From Opitutia bacterium UBA977 (GTDB taxonomy: Bacteria; Verrucomicrobiota; Verrucomicrobiia; Opitutales; Coraliomargaritaceae), in the NCBI GenBank assembly GCA_002292345.1, contig DBBT01000093.1, forward strand, positions 37,581-65,554: a DNA stretch of 27,974 nt. The letters run 5' to 3'. The notes beneath the pieces were generated by a model, which was given only the letters and a program-made list of their open reading frames with translations, had not been told where the DNA came from and ran no database searches. Positions 1-13,511 of the stretch are shown here, in pieces (positions within the stretch are counted from its first letter, which is position 1; every line of letters starts with the position of its first letter). Both the position numbers and the translations under genes were made by a program.

Positions 1-726
1 GATGCGGCGGTTGAAGACTCCACGGCAACCCTCAAAATTAGCGGTGAGGAGGGGATCTTGACCGCGTTTGAAATGGATGAGCGCCAGCAACTCGGTCTTG
101 GTCTTGCGGGATTGCTAGGGCAGAGTCTGGATCGCCCAGGGATTGCTGCCCTTTCGCGCACCATTCCGTATTTTAAAGATATTCTCTTTGATAGTTTTGT
201 CTTCGAACTTACGCGGGGTGCGGACAAGCGAGTGTTAATTCCACAGCTGCGATTGATGGGAGACAGTATTTTGATCGATGCGTCCGGCTCAGTGGCCCCG
301 AGCGGTTTAAGTGAGATAATGGACCAACCGTTGAATTTGACTCTGTCACTCGGAGCAAAGGGTCGTCTGACTGAGTCTTTAGAAACGCTTGATTTGCTGC
401 AGCCCAGCACTGCCGAAGACGGCTTTAGGCGTTGGAATAAGGATATTCAAATTACTGGTAGTTTAGCCGATCCAGATACTGGAGAATTGATGGATATTTT
501 GAATGATGCGGCGAAAGGAGCTTTCTCGACCTCGAATAAGCGAGAATCCGTACCAGCGGAAACTGATCCGAGTCAGCAACTGTCGACTGAACTAGTGCCT
601 CAGGCCGATGGCACTGGCGGCACCGCAGCTGAACCAGAAGCGCCACAAAAAAAATCTAAGCAAGAACGCCGCCGTGATGATATTGAGACGGGCTTGGACT
701 TGATAAATTCCTTCTTTGGAAATTAA
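1..726 (+). CDS. AsmA-like protein, C-terminal part (5'-truncated by window)
   Basis: The reading frame is open from base 1, so the gene enters from outside and the TTG at 58 is probably an internal codon, not the start. The visible 241 residues hold an alternating beta-type region with phrases such as LRLMGDSILIDASGSV and IQITGSLADPDTGELMD. These resemble the C-terminal module of AsmA/YhjG-like envelope proteins, where a repeated beta-sheet core ends in a statement of strand-turn-strand units. The last 60 residues are polar and low in complexity (Pro, Glu, Lys rich, around residues 170-215), then end in a short hydrophobic tail. AsmA-family proteins are inner-membrane anchored, face the periplasm and are linked to outer-membrane lipid transport. 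The family call rests on pattern resemblance only, since the diagnostic N-terminus is missing. It could instead be an unclassified envelope protein. Confidence 0.5.
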   Translation, partial: DAAVEDSTATLKISGEEGILTAFEMDERQQLGLGLAGLLGQSLDRPGIAALSRTIPYFKDILFDSFVFELTRGADKRVLIPQLRLMGDSILIDASGSVAPSGLSEIMDQPLNLTLSLGAKGRLTESLETLDLLQPSTAEDGFRRWNKDIQITGSLADPDTGELMDILNDAAKGAFSTSNKRESVPAETDPSQQLSTELVPQADGTGGTAAEPEAPQKKSKQERRRDDIETGLDLINSFFGN

Positions 727-824
727 GAAAGCGCCTATTCGGGGTGATTGGTGAGACGATTACGTAGGTGTCGCCGAATTCTGTACTGCCTGTAAATCTG
801 AGTAGGGGCAGGCATCACGATTTT

Positions 825-840
825 GCACAAAAAAGCCGCT
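825..840. repeat. 16-bp sequence repeated exactly at 7628-7643
   Basis: GCACAAAAAAGCCGCT occurs here and, identically, in the gyrA/kinase terminator at 7628-7643. Both copies lie just past the stop of a minus-strand gene (serC here, gyrA there) and read on the minus strand as AGCGGC followed by six T. Here the partner arm needed for a hairpin is not visible, so this may be a decayed terminator or half of one. Confidence 0.5.
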
Positions 841-881
841 CGGTAAGAAACGTCCTTTGATCGAAAATGCTGAAATTAGAT

Positions 882-2027
882 TTAGCCTTGGATCTCTGTG
901 AAAGCCCAGTCGAGCCATGGCAGTAGCGCCTCGATGTCGGCGGTGTCGACGGTTGCACCACCCCAGATGCGGAGGCCGTCGGGTGCGTCGCGGTAGCTGC
1001 CGAAATCGTAGCCAACGTCTTCTTTGTCGAGCATGCTGACGAGCTGCTTAGCCTTGGCTGCTTGCTCCTCGGCGGGCAGGGCTTGGTACCAATCTGCAGT
1101 GATCTTTAGGCAGATGGATGTGTTCGAAATCGTGGTAGCGTCTTCGGCGAGGAACTCGATCCAGTCTGTTTTTGCTACCCAGTCGGCAATCGCTTGAAGA
1201 TTCGCTTCGGAGCGCTCGATCAGTGTTGGCAACCCGCCAATACTTTCTGCCCAGCGCAGGCCGTCGACTGCGTCTTCGATGGCGAGCATGGAGACGGTGT
1301 TGATCGTCGCACCGCTGAAGATGCCTTTGATCAGCTTGCCGCCGCTAGTCATGCGGAAGATTTTTGGCAGTGGCCATGCAGGAGTGTAGCTTTCGAGACG
1401 TTCGATCGCTCGAGGGCTGAGCACGATCATGCCGTGTGCGCCTTCGCCACCCATAACTTTTTGCCACGACCATGTGACGACGTCGAGCTTCGTGAAATCG
1501 ATGTCCATCGCGAATACTGCAGAGGTCGCGTCACAAATCGTCAGGCCTGCACGGTCGGCTGGAATCCAGTCGAGATTCGGCACCTTTACGCCAGAAGTGG
1601 TGCCGTTGTAAGTGAAGACCACGTCGTTGCTGAAGTTGACCTTAGAGAAGTCGGGGAGCAGGCCGTAGTCGGCCTCGTGCTTGGTGATATTGTCGAGCTT
1701 GAGTTGCTTGACGACGTCAGTGACCCAACCCGAGCCAAACGATTCCCATGCGCACATTTCTACGCCGCGTGCACCGAGCAGCGACCACATGGCCATTTCG
1801 ACCGCTCCAGTGTCTGAAGCGGGTACGATGCCGCAGACGTAGCCTTCAGGCAAATCGAGGATGGAGGCGGACTTGTCGATCACTTCTTGAATGCGCGCCT
1901 TTGCGGGTTTGGCGCGGTGGGAGCGGCCGACAAGTGCTTCGTTAAGGGCTTTGAGCGACCAACCGGGACGCTTGGAGCACGGGCCAGATGAGAAATAAGG
2001 ACGTGTTGGTTTAACTATTGGTTTCAT
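882..2027 (-). CDS. serC: Phosphoserine aminotransferase
   Basis: PLP enzyme that converts 3-phosphohydroxypyruvate and glutamate to O-phosphoserine and 2-oxoglutarate, the second step of serine synthesis; cytosolic, normally a homodimer. The 381 residues show the fold type I pattern: [12 protein letters not shown] at 12-23, [12 protein letters not shown] at 70-81, [11 protein letters not shown] at 140-150, CDATSAVF at 165-172 (D166 should contact the PLP pyridine nitrogen) and [15 protein letters not shown] at 186-200 with K190 as the Schiff-base lysine. The wording of these motifs, especially the SWQK-GGEGAHG stretch, fits the SerC branch known from alphaproteobacteria and some archaea better than the E. 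coli branch (inference). The ATG start puts the substrate-loop motif at the usual place; no Shine-Dalgarno is visible. It lies 40 bp behind topB on the same strand and may be cotranscribed with it. Confidence 0.93.
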   Translation of the reverse strand: MKPIVKPTRPYFSSGPCSKRPGWSLKALNEALVGRSHRAKPAKARIQEVIDKSASILDLPEGYVCGIVPASDTGAVEMAMWSLLGARGVEMCAWESFGSGWVTDVVKQLKLDNITKHEADYGLLPDFSKVNFSNDVVFTYNGTTSGVKVPNLDWIPADRAGLTICDATSAVFAMDIDFTKLDVVTWSWQKVMGGEGAHGMIVLSPRAIERLESYTPAWPLPKIFRMTSGGKLIKGIFSGATINTVSMLAIEDAVDGLRWAESIGGLPTLIERSEANLQAIADWVAKTDWIEFLAEDATTISNTSICLKITADWYQALPAEEQAAKAKQLVSMLDKEDVGYDFGSYRDAPDGLRIWGGATVDTADIEALLPWLDWAFTEIQG

Positions 2028-2067
2028 GGAACTGCTAGTGACTGAACGTTGTTTGATAGGACTAATC

Positions 2068-4620
<2,553 letters not shown>

Positions 4621-5003
4621 GTGTTCGAATCTATCAGTCCGTAAAGTGCTGAGCCTCCGTGGTCAATGGAGGCTCTTTGAAAATGGACACTATATGTGTG
4701 TTACTGGTTTGGGATGGTGTTCGTGCGTCGAGTTGCCGCACACAGTCCGTTTGGCACTGGTAAATGCCGAGAAGTGAAGCTGTGATTGTTGGTGCGAAGG
4801 CTCATTGAATAAAAAGTGTCAGTTTTATCGTGTGAAGAGAGAAATGGAGTTTGGCGATCTCAATCTATTATGCATTGCTTTAATGAGGCAAATGAGAGTC
4901 GCTAGGTTTTCGGTAAAACAGGCGAATAAAACTGGCGTCAACCCTGTTTCTCATTTTTGACATATATCTCTCAGCACAAAACCCACTATTTGCACTCCTT
5001 TTA
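4621..5003. other. 383-bp divergent spacer between topB and lpxK
   Basis: No coding frame here has a recognisable product, and the frames that cross it are shadows of topB. It should carry the promoters of both flanking genes. Visible structure: an 8-bp perfect hairpin at 4651-4675; a 10-bp direct repeat with one mismatch at 4915-4924 and 4928-4937 (AAAACAGGCG and AAAACTGGCG); a small hairpin GTTTT-CGGT-AAAAC at 4906-4919; and a TTGACA at 4957-4962 with no convincing -10 at the right distance. No tRNA or other RNA gene was recognised. Confidence 0.6.
4651..4675. repeat. Perfect 8-bp hairpin in the topB leader
   Basis: GAGCCTCC, a 9-nt loop, then GGAGGCTC, followed on the plus strand by TTT. 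It looks like a weak intrinsic terminator on the plus strand, but no plus-strand gene precedes it. On the minus strand it falls 31 bp before the topB ATG, so it would sit in the topB 5' untranslated region if the promoter is further upstream. Confidence 0.55.
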
Positions 5004-6236
5004 ATGCTCCGTAAATTCCGCGAAGATCTAGCGCGCAAGGCCAATGACTTTGCCAAATTCACTGCGGATGTGATCTACGACCGGCAGCATGGCCGCGCGG
5101 CTGAGCTGTTTGGCTCCTTTCTATATGTGCTATCGTTTCTGTTCAGTTTTCTGGTGCAGTTGCGCTGGTATCTCTACGAGCATCGAATCCTTCGTAATAA
5201 GCCACTTGGTTGCTTAGTTGTGGTCGTGGGGAACCTGACTGTCGGCGGCACGGGTAAGACGCCTGTGGTGGAGAAATTTGCCCGCACTTTGTCGGAACGT
5301 GGCCGCAAGGTCGCAATTCTCAGCCGTGGATATAAAAGTAAGAAAGAGCCAATAACTAAAAAAATATGGCGTAAACTGACACATGGCGAGGAGGCTCCAC
5401 CGAAAGTCGTCAGTGATGGTAAGAATGTGCTGCTTGATTCCGAAGTCGCTGGTGATGAGCCATATATGCTCGCTTGCAACTTGCCTGGGGTGGTCGTACT
5501 GTGTGATAAAAACCGCGTGAAGGCTGGTTCGTTCGCGATCCGGCGCTTTGGTTGCGACACACTCATTCTAGACGATGGTTTCCAATACTTACCACTCAAA
5601 GGCCGCTTGAATTTGCTGCTGGTCGATAAGACCAATCCATTTGGAAATCAGCACCTCTTGCCGCGTGGAATCTTGCGCGAACCGATCAAGCATCTTTCCC
5701 GAGCAAGCTACATTTTCTTAACCAAGTCCGACGGCAGGCAAGATGATGCCTTGCTCGAATTGATCCGCGAGCACAACCCGAAGGCGGAAATCATCGAATG
5801 CTCCCATCAGCCGCAGTATTTACAGGCCATCGACGGCGGCGCGCGCTTGCCACTTGATACCTTGAAGGGGGCGCATATAGCCGCATTCAGCGGAATCGCC
5901 TCTCCTGAGAGCTTTGAGAACATGCTGCGCAGCTACGGTGTAGAAATTCGCTATAATCACCGCTTTCTCGATCATCACCGCTTCTCGCGTGCGGAAATAC
6001 AGCATGTCTACGATCAGGCAGATGAGGCCAAGCTCGATATGATTGTAACCACAGAAAAAGATGCTGTGCGCTTGTTTGAAGATATTAAGCCCACTATTCC
6101 GATTTATTTTCTCCGTCTCGAAATCGATATTCTGTCGGGGGAGGAGGACTTCGAGGGCGCGGCCGCTCGTATTTGCCTACCTCGCAATACATCTGCTCAG
6201 ATGACGCGACCTTCCTTCAGTTCAGAGAATAGTTGA
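5004..6236 (+). CDS. lpxK: Tetraacyldisaccharide 4'-kinase (lipid A)
   Basis: Inner-membrane kinase that phosphorylates the 4' position of tetraacyldisaccharide 1-phosphate to make lipid IVA, so the organism should have lipid A and an LPS outer membrane. The Walker A region is [15 protein letters not shown] (73-87), followed by AILSRGYKS (104-112), the DEPYMLA segment (151-157) and the LpxK signature [12 protein letters not shown] (187-198) with NLLLVD after it. A hydrophobic stretch at about 36-58 serves as the N-terminal membrane anchor, as in known LpxK. At 410 residues it is longer than E. coli LpxK (328), mainly through the first 35 residues, a basic insert near 110-135 and the tail. The ATG start is preceded by CACTCCTTTTA, so no Shine-Dalgarno is present. 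It is followed after 88 bp by the adenylate-kinase-like gene. Confidence 0.93.
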   Translation: MLRKFREDLARKANDFAKFTADVIYDRQHGRAAELFGSFLYVLSFLFSFLVQLRWYLYEHRILRNKPLGCLVVVVGNLTVGGTGKTPVVEKFARTLSERGRKVAILSRGYKSKKEPITKKIWRKLTHGEEAPPKVVSDGKNVLLDSEVAGDEPYMLACNLPGVVVLCDKNRVKAGSFAIRRFGCDTLILDDGFQYLPLKGRLNLLLVDKTNPFGNQHLLPRGILREPIKHLSRASYIFLTKSDGRQDDALLELIREHNPKAEIIECSHQPQYLQAIDGGARLPLDTLKGAHIAAFSGIASPESFENMLRSYGVEIRYNHRFLDHHRFSRAEIQHVYDQADEAKLDMIVTTEKDAVRLFEDIKPTIPIYFLRLEIDILSGEEDFEGAAARICLPRNTSAQMTRPSFSSENS

Positions 6237-6324
6237 ATCCGCAGTGAATGGGGCTTGAACGCCAGTCATCTTTTCGCCACTTATCTTTGCGTTCTTCTGA
6301 TTCATACTAACTAATATTATTACA

Positions 6325-7542
6325 ATGGCTTCCACACCAGCCAACACAGTTCCCAAAATCGACAGCAAAAAGCTTCATGACCTTGAGGTTAAAGACGCGC
6401 AATTTATTTTCCAGTCGGTCTGGACGGTGCTGGTCGACGAACTTGGGGAAGAGAATCTTCGTTTTCCTAAAGAGATTTTTTGGCTCAACGGTGCGCCTGG
6501 TGCAGGTAAAGGCACTAATACTGACTTCATCATGAAGTTTCGCGATTTGACTGCACCTCCAGTGGTTGTCAGTTCGCTGTTGGAGAGCCCTGAAGCAAGG
6601 CAGATGATAAACGCTGGCATGCTCGTGGGCGACCGCGAAGTGGTTGAAATTATCTTGCGCAAACTGCTGGAGCCGATCTTTCAGTCTGGTGCTGTGGTGG
6701 ACGGTTTTCCACGCACCAAAGTACAGGTGGAGTGCGTCAAGTTGCTGTTCAATAAGCTAGTCGACTTACGCAATGATTATGCAGATACGCTGTTTGCTCA
6801 GTATTTAAAGAAGCCACACTTCCACATTGTGGTACTCTTCGTCGATGAAAAGGAGAGCGTCCGACGCCAGCTCTACCGTGGTGAGCAGGCACGCATCCAT
6901 AACGAGGAAGTACGCGAGTCTGGTGATGGCGAACCCATGGAAGTGCGACCGACCGACCTTGATCCAGTTGCAGCGCTCAATCGATATCGCACTTTTAAAG
7001 AAAAAACCTACGGGGCACTCAAAGATCTCCGAGCGATTTTCTTTTACCATTTCATCAATGCTCATGGCACGCTCGATGAAGTGCGTGCTCGTATTGATAA
7101 AGAGCTGCGCTATCAAGGCTCTCTTGAGCTCGACGAAGCCACTTACGACCGCCTTTCTTCGATTCCGATTGCAAGTACGATATCGGCACATGCTCGACAG
7201 GATTTAGTGGATCGCCTCGATAGCTACGAGCAACGCCAAAACGCATTGTTTTCTAAAGTAGTCGATACGATCAATCAGGTTTTTATGCCAATCATTCAAC
7301 GCCACGCGATTTCCGGCATGGCTGTCGTAAATACCGAAGATACGACCTTTGGCGATGCCGATGCGCTGACCATGCTCATCGATATTTTCTCTGAGCGTGG
7401 TTATCATGCTATCATTGATATTCATCGTGATGAAGTACCTGATTCGATTGATCCCAAAACTTTCAAAATCAAGAATCGCATTAAGCTGGTATATCGGGTG
7501 CGCATCCAGTTCAAGGGATCCGAGATCCGTCGCGGACGCTAA
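6325..7542 (+). CDS. Adenylate-kinase-like nucleoside monophosphate kinase with long C-terminal extension
   Basis: The first 265 residues follow the adenylate kinase plan: P-loop [10 protein letters not shown] (55-64), an NMP-binding segment [20 protein letters not shown] (84-103), the DGFPRT signature (126-131), a short LID around [13 protein letters not shown] (180-192) with no zinc cysteines, and [19 protein letters not shown] (208-226), which corresponds to the post-LID helix. Such enzymes move a phosphate between ATP and AMP or another NMP. The remaining 140 residues (about 265-405) are not part of standard Adk (214 residues in E. coli). They contain a helical stretch (290-330), then an alpha/beta segment with [17 protein letters not shown] and a very basic end. 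There is also an extra 50-residue N-terminal helix. I do not recognise the extension. The start is preceded only by an A/T-rich stretch. Substrate specificity cannot be read from the sequence. Confidence 0.8.
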   Translation: MASTPANTVPKIDSKKLHDLEVKDAQFIFQSVWTVLVDELGEENLRFPKEIFWLNGAPGAGKGTNTDFIMKFRDLTAPPVVVSSLLESPEARQMINAGMLVGDREVVEIILRKLLEPIFQSGAVVDGFPRTKVQVECVKLLFNKLVDLRNDYADTLFAQYLKKPHFHIVVLFVDEKESVRRQLYRGEQARIHNEEVRESGDGEPMEVRPTDLDPVAALNRYRTFKEKTYGALKDLRAIFFYHFINAHGTLDEVRARIDKELRYQGSLELDEATYDRLSSIPIASTISAHARQDLVDRLDSYEQRQNALFSKVVDTINQVFMPIIQRHAISGMAVVNTEDTTFGDADALTMLIDIFSERGYHAIIDIHRDEVPDSIDPKTFKIKNRIKLVYRVRIQFKGSEIRRGR

Positions 7543-7627
7543 TATTCGGCAATCTTGCGAGATACCAAGCGACAAGAGTGTTCCTTCTACAATCCTTGAG
7601 CCAACCTCTTGGCGCACAGTCATTATC

Positions 7628-7643
7628 GCACAAAAAAGCCGCT
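7628..7643. repeat. Second copy of the 16-bp sequence found at 825-840
   Basis: Identical to 825-840 (GCACAAAAAAGCCGCT). Here it forms the left arm and flank of the bidirectional terminator after gyrA. Confidence 0.55.
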
Positions 7644-7664
7644 ACACGATGCGTAACGGCTTTT
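7634..7664. terminator. Bidirectional intrinsic terminator between the kinase gene and gyrA
   Basis: AAAAGCCG at 7634-7641 pairs perfectly with CGGCTTTT at 7657-7664, and the loop region can add a few inner pairs. A run of six A on the left and T on the right gives a U-tract in both directions, as expected between the convergent kinase gene (stop 7542) and gyrA (stop 7688). Confidence 0.85.
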
Positions 7665-7687
7665 GTTAAACAATTATCGAGTACAAG

Positions 7688-10246
7688 CTATTCTTCGGTC
7701 ACGTCGCCTTCTGGTGCGGGGACTTCCGAGGATGTGCCTTCTGTGGGTGCTTCACCTTCGATGACTTCGACTTCTTCGGCTTCGCCGGATTCGTCTTCTT
7801 CGGAGGCGACGACCTTGGATATGCCGATGAGAGCGTCTTTGGCTGCGAGGTTGACGAGCTTCACGCCACTTGCGGCACGACCGGTGATACGAACGGTGTC
7901 GATCGGGCTGCGGACGGCTTGGCCCTTTTTGGTGAACATCATGATCTCGTCTTCGTCGGTGACGCTGAGAGCACCTACTACCTTGTCAGACTTGATTGCA
8001 ATGATACCAGAGCCACCACGCGATTGAACGCGATAGTCGGAGAAGTCAGTGCGTTTGCCGAGGCCGTTGGCACCTGCGATTAGCAGCTTGGCGTCTTCAG
8101 CGACGATTTCGATCGCGACGACCTCATCTTTCTCGGTCTTGAGCTTAATGCCGCGGACACCACGTGTGGCACGACCCTGGTCGCGGAGATCCGTTTCTGG
8201 GAAGCGAATGGACTGTGCGTTACTGGTGACGAGCACGATGTCGTTGCTGCCGTTTGTGAGGCGTGCGCCGATAAGGTTGTCACCCTCGTCGATTTTAATA
8301 CCGATGAGGCCGCCTTTACGGTGGTTACGGTAGTCGGAGAGCATCGTCTTTTTGGTGACACCCTTTTCGGTAGCGAGAACGATGCGTTGCTCTGATTCTT
8401 CGAAACCATCGACGCAAATCATCGCGGCAATCTTCTCACCCTTTTGGAGCTCGAGGATATTGGCGAGTGCACGTCCCTTGGCGGTGCGTGACCCTTCTGG
8501 AAGGTTGTAGACTTTTTCGACATACACGCGGCCACTGTTCATGAAGAACATGATATTGTCGTGCGTGCTTGCGGTGAAAAGGTGCTCAACGAAGTCTTCT
8601 TCGTATTGGCCAGAGCCGATGACGCCTTTGCCGCCGCGTTTCTGCGAGCGATATTCGTCAAGCGAAGTGCGCTTCATGAAGCCCTTATGGGTGATGGTGA
8701 TCATGCAGCCTTCGTTTGGAATAATGTCTTCCATGCTGAGGTCGCCATCGACTGCGAGGATCTCAGAGCGGCGTGGGTTGCCATATTTATCGCGCATCTC
8801 GCCTAGCTCTTCCTTGATCACTTCGAGCAAGCGATGCTCATTGTCGACGATGTCGCGAAGGTAAGCGATGAGCTCCATGAGGGCTGCGTACTCTTCTTCG
8901 ATCTTACCGCGTTCGAGGCCTGTGAGTTGGTAGAGGCGTAGTTCTAGAATCGCATTGGTCTGCAACTCCGAGATGTCATACGTCGCCATCAAGTTCAGCT
9001 TCGCTTCGTCACGGTTCTTGGACGCACGGATGATCTTGACGAAATCGTCGAGATTATCGAGTGCGATACGGAAGCCTTCGAGGATGTGTGCTCGTGCCTC
9101 TGCTTTACGTAGTTTAAACTGGGTGCGGCGGTAGATAACTTCGCGGCGGTGATCGATGTAACAACCAATCATTTCCTTGATGTTCATTTGCTTCGGGCGA
9201 CGATTGTCGAGCGCGAGGAGAATGACACCGAAAGAGCTTTCAAGGGCGGTGCTCTTGTACAGTTGATTGATGATGACGCGAGGGATCGCGCCGCGTTTTA
9301 GTTCGATAACAATACGTGTGGTCTCGGTGGACTCATCGCGCAGATCTGAGATTCCGTCGATCGACTTGTCGGTGATCAATTCAGCGATACGCATGACGAG
9401 TGTCGCGCGATTCACATTGTAAGGGATAGCCGAAATGATGATCTCTTCTCGGCCCTTGGTCTCGACGACTTCTGCGATACCACGTGTGCGGACGATACCA
9501 CGACCAGTGCGAAGGTAACTCTGGATGCCGGCAGTGCCATGCACAAATCCACCGCCCGGAAAATCAGGGCCTGGGATGATGTCGATTAGGTCATCCAAGC
9601 TGATGTTTGGATTGTCGATGATCGCGCAAGCGGCGTCGATGACTTCGCTCAAGTTGTGCGGTGGGATATTAGTGGTCATACCGACCGCAATACCTGTAGA
9701 GCCATTCATCAAGAGATTCGGCAAAGCTGCTGGTAGGACGGATGGCTCAGTAGTGCTCTCCTTGTAGTTGGGCACGAAATCGACGGTATCTTCGTCGATA
9801 TTTTTGAGCATCTCTTCGGCGATCGCTTCCAACTTACACTCAGTATAACGATACGCAGCAGGGGGATCACCATCAATGGAACCGAAGTTACCTTGTGGTT
9901 TGATTAGCGGATAGCGCATGACCCAGTTTTGAGCTAGGCGGACGAGCGTGTCGTAAACAGAGCTATCACCGTGTGGGTGGTAGTTTTTTAGGACTTCCCC
10001 GACCACGCCGGCGCACTTATCGAAGTTGCGGTTGTGAAGCAGGCCTTCACGAAGCATCGCGTAAAGGATGCGGCGCTGCACGGGTTTGAAACCGTCACGT
10101 GCGTCGGGCAGGGCACGACTAACGATGACGGACATCGAGTAATCGATGTATGCGGTCTGCATAATATCGATGATCGATGTGACTTCCGCGCGATCTGCAT
10201 CGTTTGGAATTTCTGGTGGTAATTCTGGTGGGAGTTCTTCGGACAT
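7688..10246 (-). CDS. gyrA: DNA gyrase subunit A
   Basis: Breakage-reunion subunit of DNA gyrase (A2B2), which introduces negative supercoils. The catalytic tyrosine is Y134 in AAYRYTECKL. The quinolone region HPHGDSSVYD places Ser at 95 and Asp at 99, the positions of E. coli Ser83 and Asp87, so the sequence is of the quinolone-sensitive type at these two sites. PNLLMNGSTGIAVGMTTNIPPHN (177-198) is conserved core. The GyrA box SQKRGGKG (534-541) marks it as gyrase and not topoisomerase IV, and beta-pinwheel blades follow to about 805. The last 45 residues form an acidic Glu/Pro-rich tail. The N-terminus adds a short ELPPELPPEIP run. It follows gyrB by 118 bp of AT-rich spacer that holds GTGAAAAAGT twice (10257-10266, 10273-10282). 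No Shine-Dalgarno is visible. Confidence 0.97.
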   Translation of the reverse strand: MSEELPPELPPEIPNDADRAEVTSIIDIMQTAYIDYSMSVIVSRALPDARDGFKPVQRRILYAMLREGLLHNRNFDKCAGVVGEVLKNYHPHGDSSVYDTLVRLAQNWVMRYPLIKPQGNFGSIDGDPPAAYRYTECKLEAIAEEMLKNIDEDTVDFVPNYKESTTEPSVLPAALPNLLMNGSTGIAVGMTTNIPPHNLSEVIDAACAIIDNPNISLDDLIDIIPGPDFPGGGFVHGTAGIQSYLRTGRGIVRTRGIAEVVETKGREEIIISAIPYNVNRATLVMRIAELITDKSIDGISDLRDESTETTRIVIELKRGAIPRVIINQLYKSTALESSFGVILLALDNRRPKQMNIKEMIGCYIDHRREVIYRRTQFKLRKAEARAHILEGFRIALDNLDDFVKIIRASKNRDEAKLNLMATYDISELQTNAILELRLYQLTGLERGKIEEEYAALMELIAYLRDIVDNEHRLLEVIKEELGEMRDKYGNPRRSEILAVDGDLSMEDIIPNEGCMITITHKGFMKRTSLDEYRSQKRGGKGVIGSGQYEEDFVEHLFTASTHDNIMFFMNSGRVYVEKVYNLPEGSRTAKGRALANILELQKGEKIAAMICVDGFEESEQRIVLATEKGVTKKTMLSDYRNHRKGGLIGIKIDEGDNLIGARLTNGSNDIVLVTSNAQSIRFPETDLRDQGRATRGVRGIKLKTEKDEVVAIEIVAEDAKLLIAGANGLGKRTDFSDYRVQSRGGSGIIAIKSDKVVGALSVTDEDEIMMFTKKGQAVRSPIDTVRITGRAASGVKLVNLAAKDALIGISKVVASEEDESGEAEEVEVIEGEAPTEGTSSEVPAPEGDVTEE

Positions 10247-10364
10247 GATCTTAAAAGTGAAAAAGTTAAAATGTGAAAAAGTGGGAAGGTCTGAAGTCTG
10301 AGGAAGCTATCTGAATTAAATACTTTCTACTTGGTTATTTAAATACCTTCGCACTCTGAATGCA

Positions 10365-12923
<2,559 letters not shown>

Positions 12924-12951
12924 TTATTTATGCTCTCGAAATAGTGCTCTG

Positions 12952-12985
12952 ACCACAAAAAAGTGACTTTTTAGTGGTTTTTTTT
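12952..12985 (+). terminator. Strong terminator-like hairpin with no upstream plus-strand gene
   Basis: ACCAC at 12952-12956 pairs with GTGGT at 12974-12978, and AAAAAG at 12958-12963 pairs with CTTTTT at 12967-12972. There is one A-A mismatch, a TGA loop, and a run of eight T ending at 12985. This has the form of a plus-strand intrinsic terminator, but only the antisense of gyrB lies upstream. On the minus strand it would sit near the 5' end of the gyrB mRNA. Confidence 0.65.
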
Positions 12986-12990
12986 AATGT

Positions 12991-12996
12991 ATTATA
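12991..12996 (-). promoter_or_regulatory. Candidate gyrB -10 box
   Basis: The minus strand reads TATAAT, directly preceded by GATTGA. Start of transcription would fall near 12984, giving a gyrB leader of roughly 67 nt that begins with the 12952-12978 hairpin. No clear TTGACA lies 16-18 bp upstream. It overlaps the palindrome at 12993-13009. Confidence 0.45.
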
Positions 12997-13009
12997 TCAA
13001 TCTGATATA
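12993..13009. promoter_or_regulatory. Perfect palindrome TATATCA-ATC-TGATATA, candidate operator
   Basis: Seven-bp perfect arms with a 3-nt centre, located between gyrB and the Rrf2 gene and overlapping the gyrB -10 candidate. Rrf2 regulators bind dyad sites as dimers and often regulate their own gene, so this is a plausible Rrf2 operator. The assignment is inference from position and symmetry. Confidence 0.45.
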
Positions 13010-13097
13010 CAGTGGGTTACGGGCTTTTTGGCGGGACCTTGCCGCGGCTGCAGAGATTCAAGTTTACTTCTTGAGTCAAGAGCCTAACTTAAGGGCT

Positions 13098-13511
13098 GTG
13101 AAACTCTCCCATAAGCTTGAATATGCCTGCCGTGTCTTGGCGCAGTTAGCCCGTACTCATGGCCAAGAAAAATTGGCCCATATCGATGAATTGGCTGAAG
13201 CGGAAAAAATCCCGGCCAACTATCTAGTGCAGATTTTGAACGAGCTGCGCAATGCGGGGCTGATTGTCAGTAAGCGCGGAAAGCAGGGTGGTTATGCACT
13301 CGCACGTGCGCCTGAGCGAATCCGATTGGACGAGATCGTCACGGCGGTGGATGGTGACCTGCTTGAGCGCTCGTTCGACGATCAGGGGCATTCTGGTGAA
13401 CGCGTTGCGAGCATCTGGAGCGATATCGGCATCGAATTTGAGAAGAAGATCAGCAGCTACACCCTGGAGGCCTTCGTGGTGGAGGATACCAGCTCGATGT
13501 ATTACATCTAA
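13098..13511 (+). CDS. Rrf2-family transcriptional regulator without iron-sulfur cysteines
   Basis: The frame can be extended to an ATG at 12987, but homology begins at the GTG at 13098 (VKLSHKLEYACRVL, the usual MKLS.KxxYA.R opening of Rrf2 proteins). AAGG lies 5 nt before that GTG, so I take it as the start (137 residues). The winged helix has the recognition helix in IPANYLVQILNELRNAGLIVSKRGKQGGYALAR, with the NYL-QIL and RGxxGGYxLAR signatures. Rrf2 proteins sense Fe-S status, NO or cysteine metabolites. IscR and NsrR use three cysteines near residues 92-106. Here the only cysteine is C11, and the equivalent stretch reads ERSFDDQGHSGER. It therefore probably does not bind a cluster and may work like CymR-type members (inference). 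It is divergent from gyrB, with a palindrome in the shared spacer. Confidence 0.85.
   Translation: MKLSHKLEYACRVLAQLARTHGQEKLAHIDELAEAEKIPANYLVQILNELRNAGLIVSKRGKQGGYALARAPERIRLDEIVTAVDGDLLERSFDDQGHSGERVASIWSDIGIEFEKKISSYTLEAFVVEDTSSMYYI

Noticed and set aside
787..814. TGCCTG / CAGGCA inverted repeat after the AsmA-like gene as a terminator
   Set aside because: Six bp with a 16-nt loop and no T-run directly after it; too weak to call.
4621..4640. GTTCGAATC just upstream of topB, like a tRNA T-loop
   Set aside because: The flanking bases do not form a T-stem, and no acceptor, D or anticodon arm is nearby.
4957..4962. TTGACA before lpxK as a -35 box
   Set aside because: No acceptable -10 hexamer 16-18 bp downstream.
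12987..13097. ATG at 12987 as the start of the Rrf2 protein
   Set aside because: The added 37 residues have no Rrf2 character and their DNA holds the palindrome and likely promoter; GTG at 13098 matches the family N-terminus.
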